The translations under genes were made by a program, and so were the position numbers. From Cupriavidus necator A5-1 (GTDB lineage Bacteria > Pseudomonadota > Gammaproteobacteria > Burkholderiales > Burkholderiaceae): a stretch of DNA of 64,000 nucleotides. Position 1 is the stretch's first letter, and each line of letters opens with the position of its first letter. Shown here piece by piece: positions 63,710-64,000 of this stretch. Location of the stretch: contig NZ_JQLI01000001.1 of NCBI RefSeq assembly GCF_000744095.1, positions 1-64,000 of the forward strand, written 5' to 3'. Under the pieces are notes generated by a model. That model ran no database searches and was not told where the DNA came from. It saw only the letters and a program-made list of their open reading frames with translations.

Positions 63710-64000
63710 ACCTCTGGCGAAATGTGCTTAATTAGGTCCATAAAGTGCAGGGAAGCGGATTAGTGAGACTTCGCCGCTTCCCTGGAAATACCGAATTGAT
63801 GAGACTGCGGGGATTCAGCGGCGGGTAGCGTTGCGCTGACATGGCGGTCGCAAAAAGCCCGCCGACGCAGGGCACCGAGTTTTTTTAAGGACAAGGTCGC
63901 CGGCGACGGGCCGCAGTCGACCCGAACGAGACGGTCACCACAGTCTCCTTATTGAGTACGGCATCGGATAGATGCATGCTTGGGGATGTCGCCAGCCAAA
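63710..64000. other. End of window, no gene seen
   Basis: 290 bases upstream of imuA. It contains a T-run (TTTTTTT, about 63881-63887) after a GC-rich stretch and no open frame with a ribosome site. Nothing recognisable. Confidence 0.5.

Overview
The window looks like part of a large conjugative plasmid or integrative element from a high-GC Burkholderiales bacterium (Cupriavidus/Ralstonia type). The reasons are the Burkholderia-type porin, the Bug/TctC and H-NS/BPH3-type remnants, the codon bias, and a complete-looking block of IncI (R64-like) transfer and thin-pilus genes. No chromosomal housekeeping operon, rRNA or tRNA was seen. The assignment is inference; no database search was possible.

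Layout. 1-1.2 kb: a decayed IS630-family element. 1.2-1.8 kb: remnants of an H-NS-like and a DUF6884-like gene. 2.1-7.8 kb: a plus-strand run with a UvrD-like helicase and four unrecognised proteins, several carrying a short aromatic motif (F-x-F-G/A/P). 8.0-12.4 kb: a cargo patch with a broken LysR gene, a Bug/TctC tail, a secreted aromatic-lyase homologue lacking the MIO triad, and a porin. 12.8-13.7 kb: two small minus-strand genes. 13.8-15.5 kb: a type II partition locus made of six 10-bp iterons, a ParM-like actin and a RHH adaptor. 16.1-19.7 kb: the TraH-I-J-K (DotD, DotC, DotB, IcmT) start of a type IVB secretion system. 19.8-30.7 kb: a PilL-N-O-P-Q-R-S-V thin-pilus operon with an extra PilT-like ATPase. 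30.8-33.8 kb: minus-strand CAP-domain lipoprotein and two unknown proteins. 34.1-36.3 kb: a broken plasmid dnaB and a protein with an SSB-like tail. 36.5-37.9 kb: a DUF1376-like replication protein and a DUF6475-like helicase-loader candidate, running by overlap into 37.9-49.7 kb, the TraM-to-TraU block (DotI, DotH, DotG, DotF, IcmC, IcmD, IcmJ, DotO). 50.0-51.5 kb: an AbiEii/AbiEi toxin-antitoxin pair in inverted order. 51.7-63.7 kb: an SOS mutagenesis cluster (imuA-imuB-dnaE2, small genes, SRAP/YedK) that has been hit twice: an IS50-type IS4-family element sits in dnaE2 with a perfect 9-bp target duplication, and an IS21-family element splits the SRAP gene after its catalytic N-terminus.

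How it works together. The Tra proteins would build a Dot/Icm-like mating channel, the Pil proteins a retractable type IVb pilus for mating-pair formation, ParM/ParR/parC would segregate the replicon, and the helicase, SSB-like and loader-like proteins would handle its DNA. The relaxase, coupling protein, oriT and TraV-Y equivalents are not in this window. Several genes (helicase, the 5.3-7.0 kb gene, dnaB, the 36.5 kb gene) need a single missing base to read through; this is either recent decay or residual sequencing error, and it is flagged.
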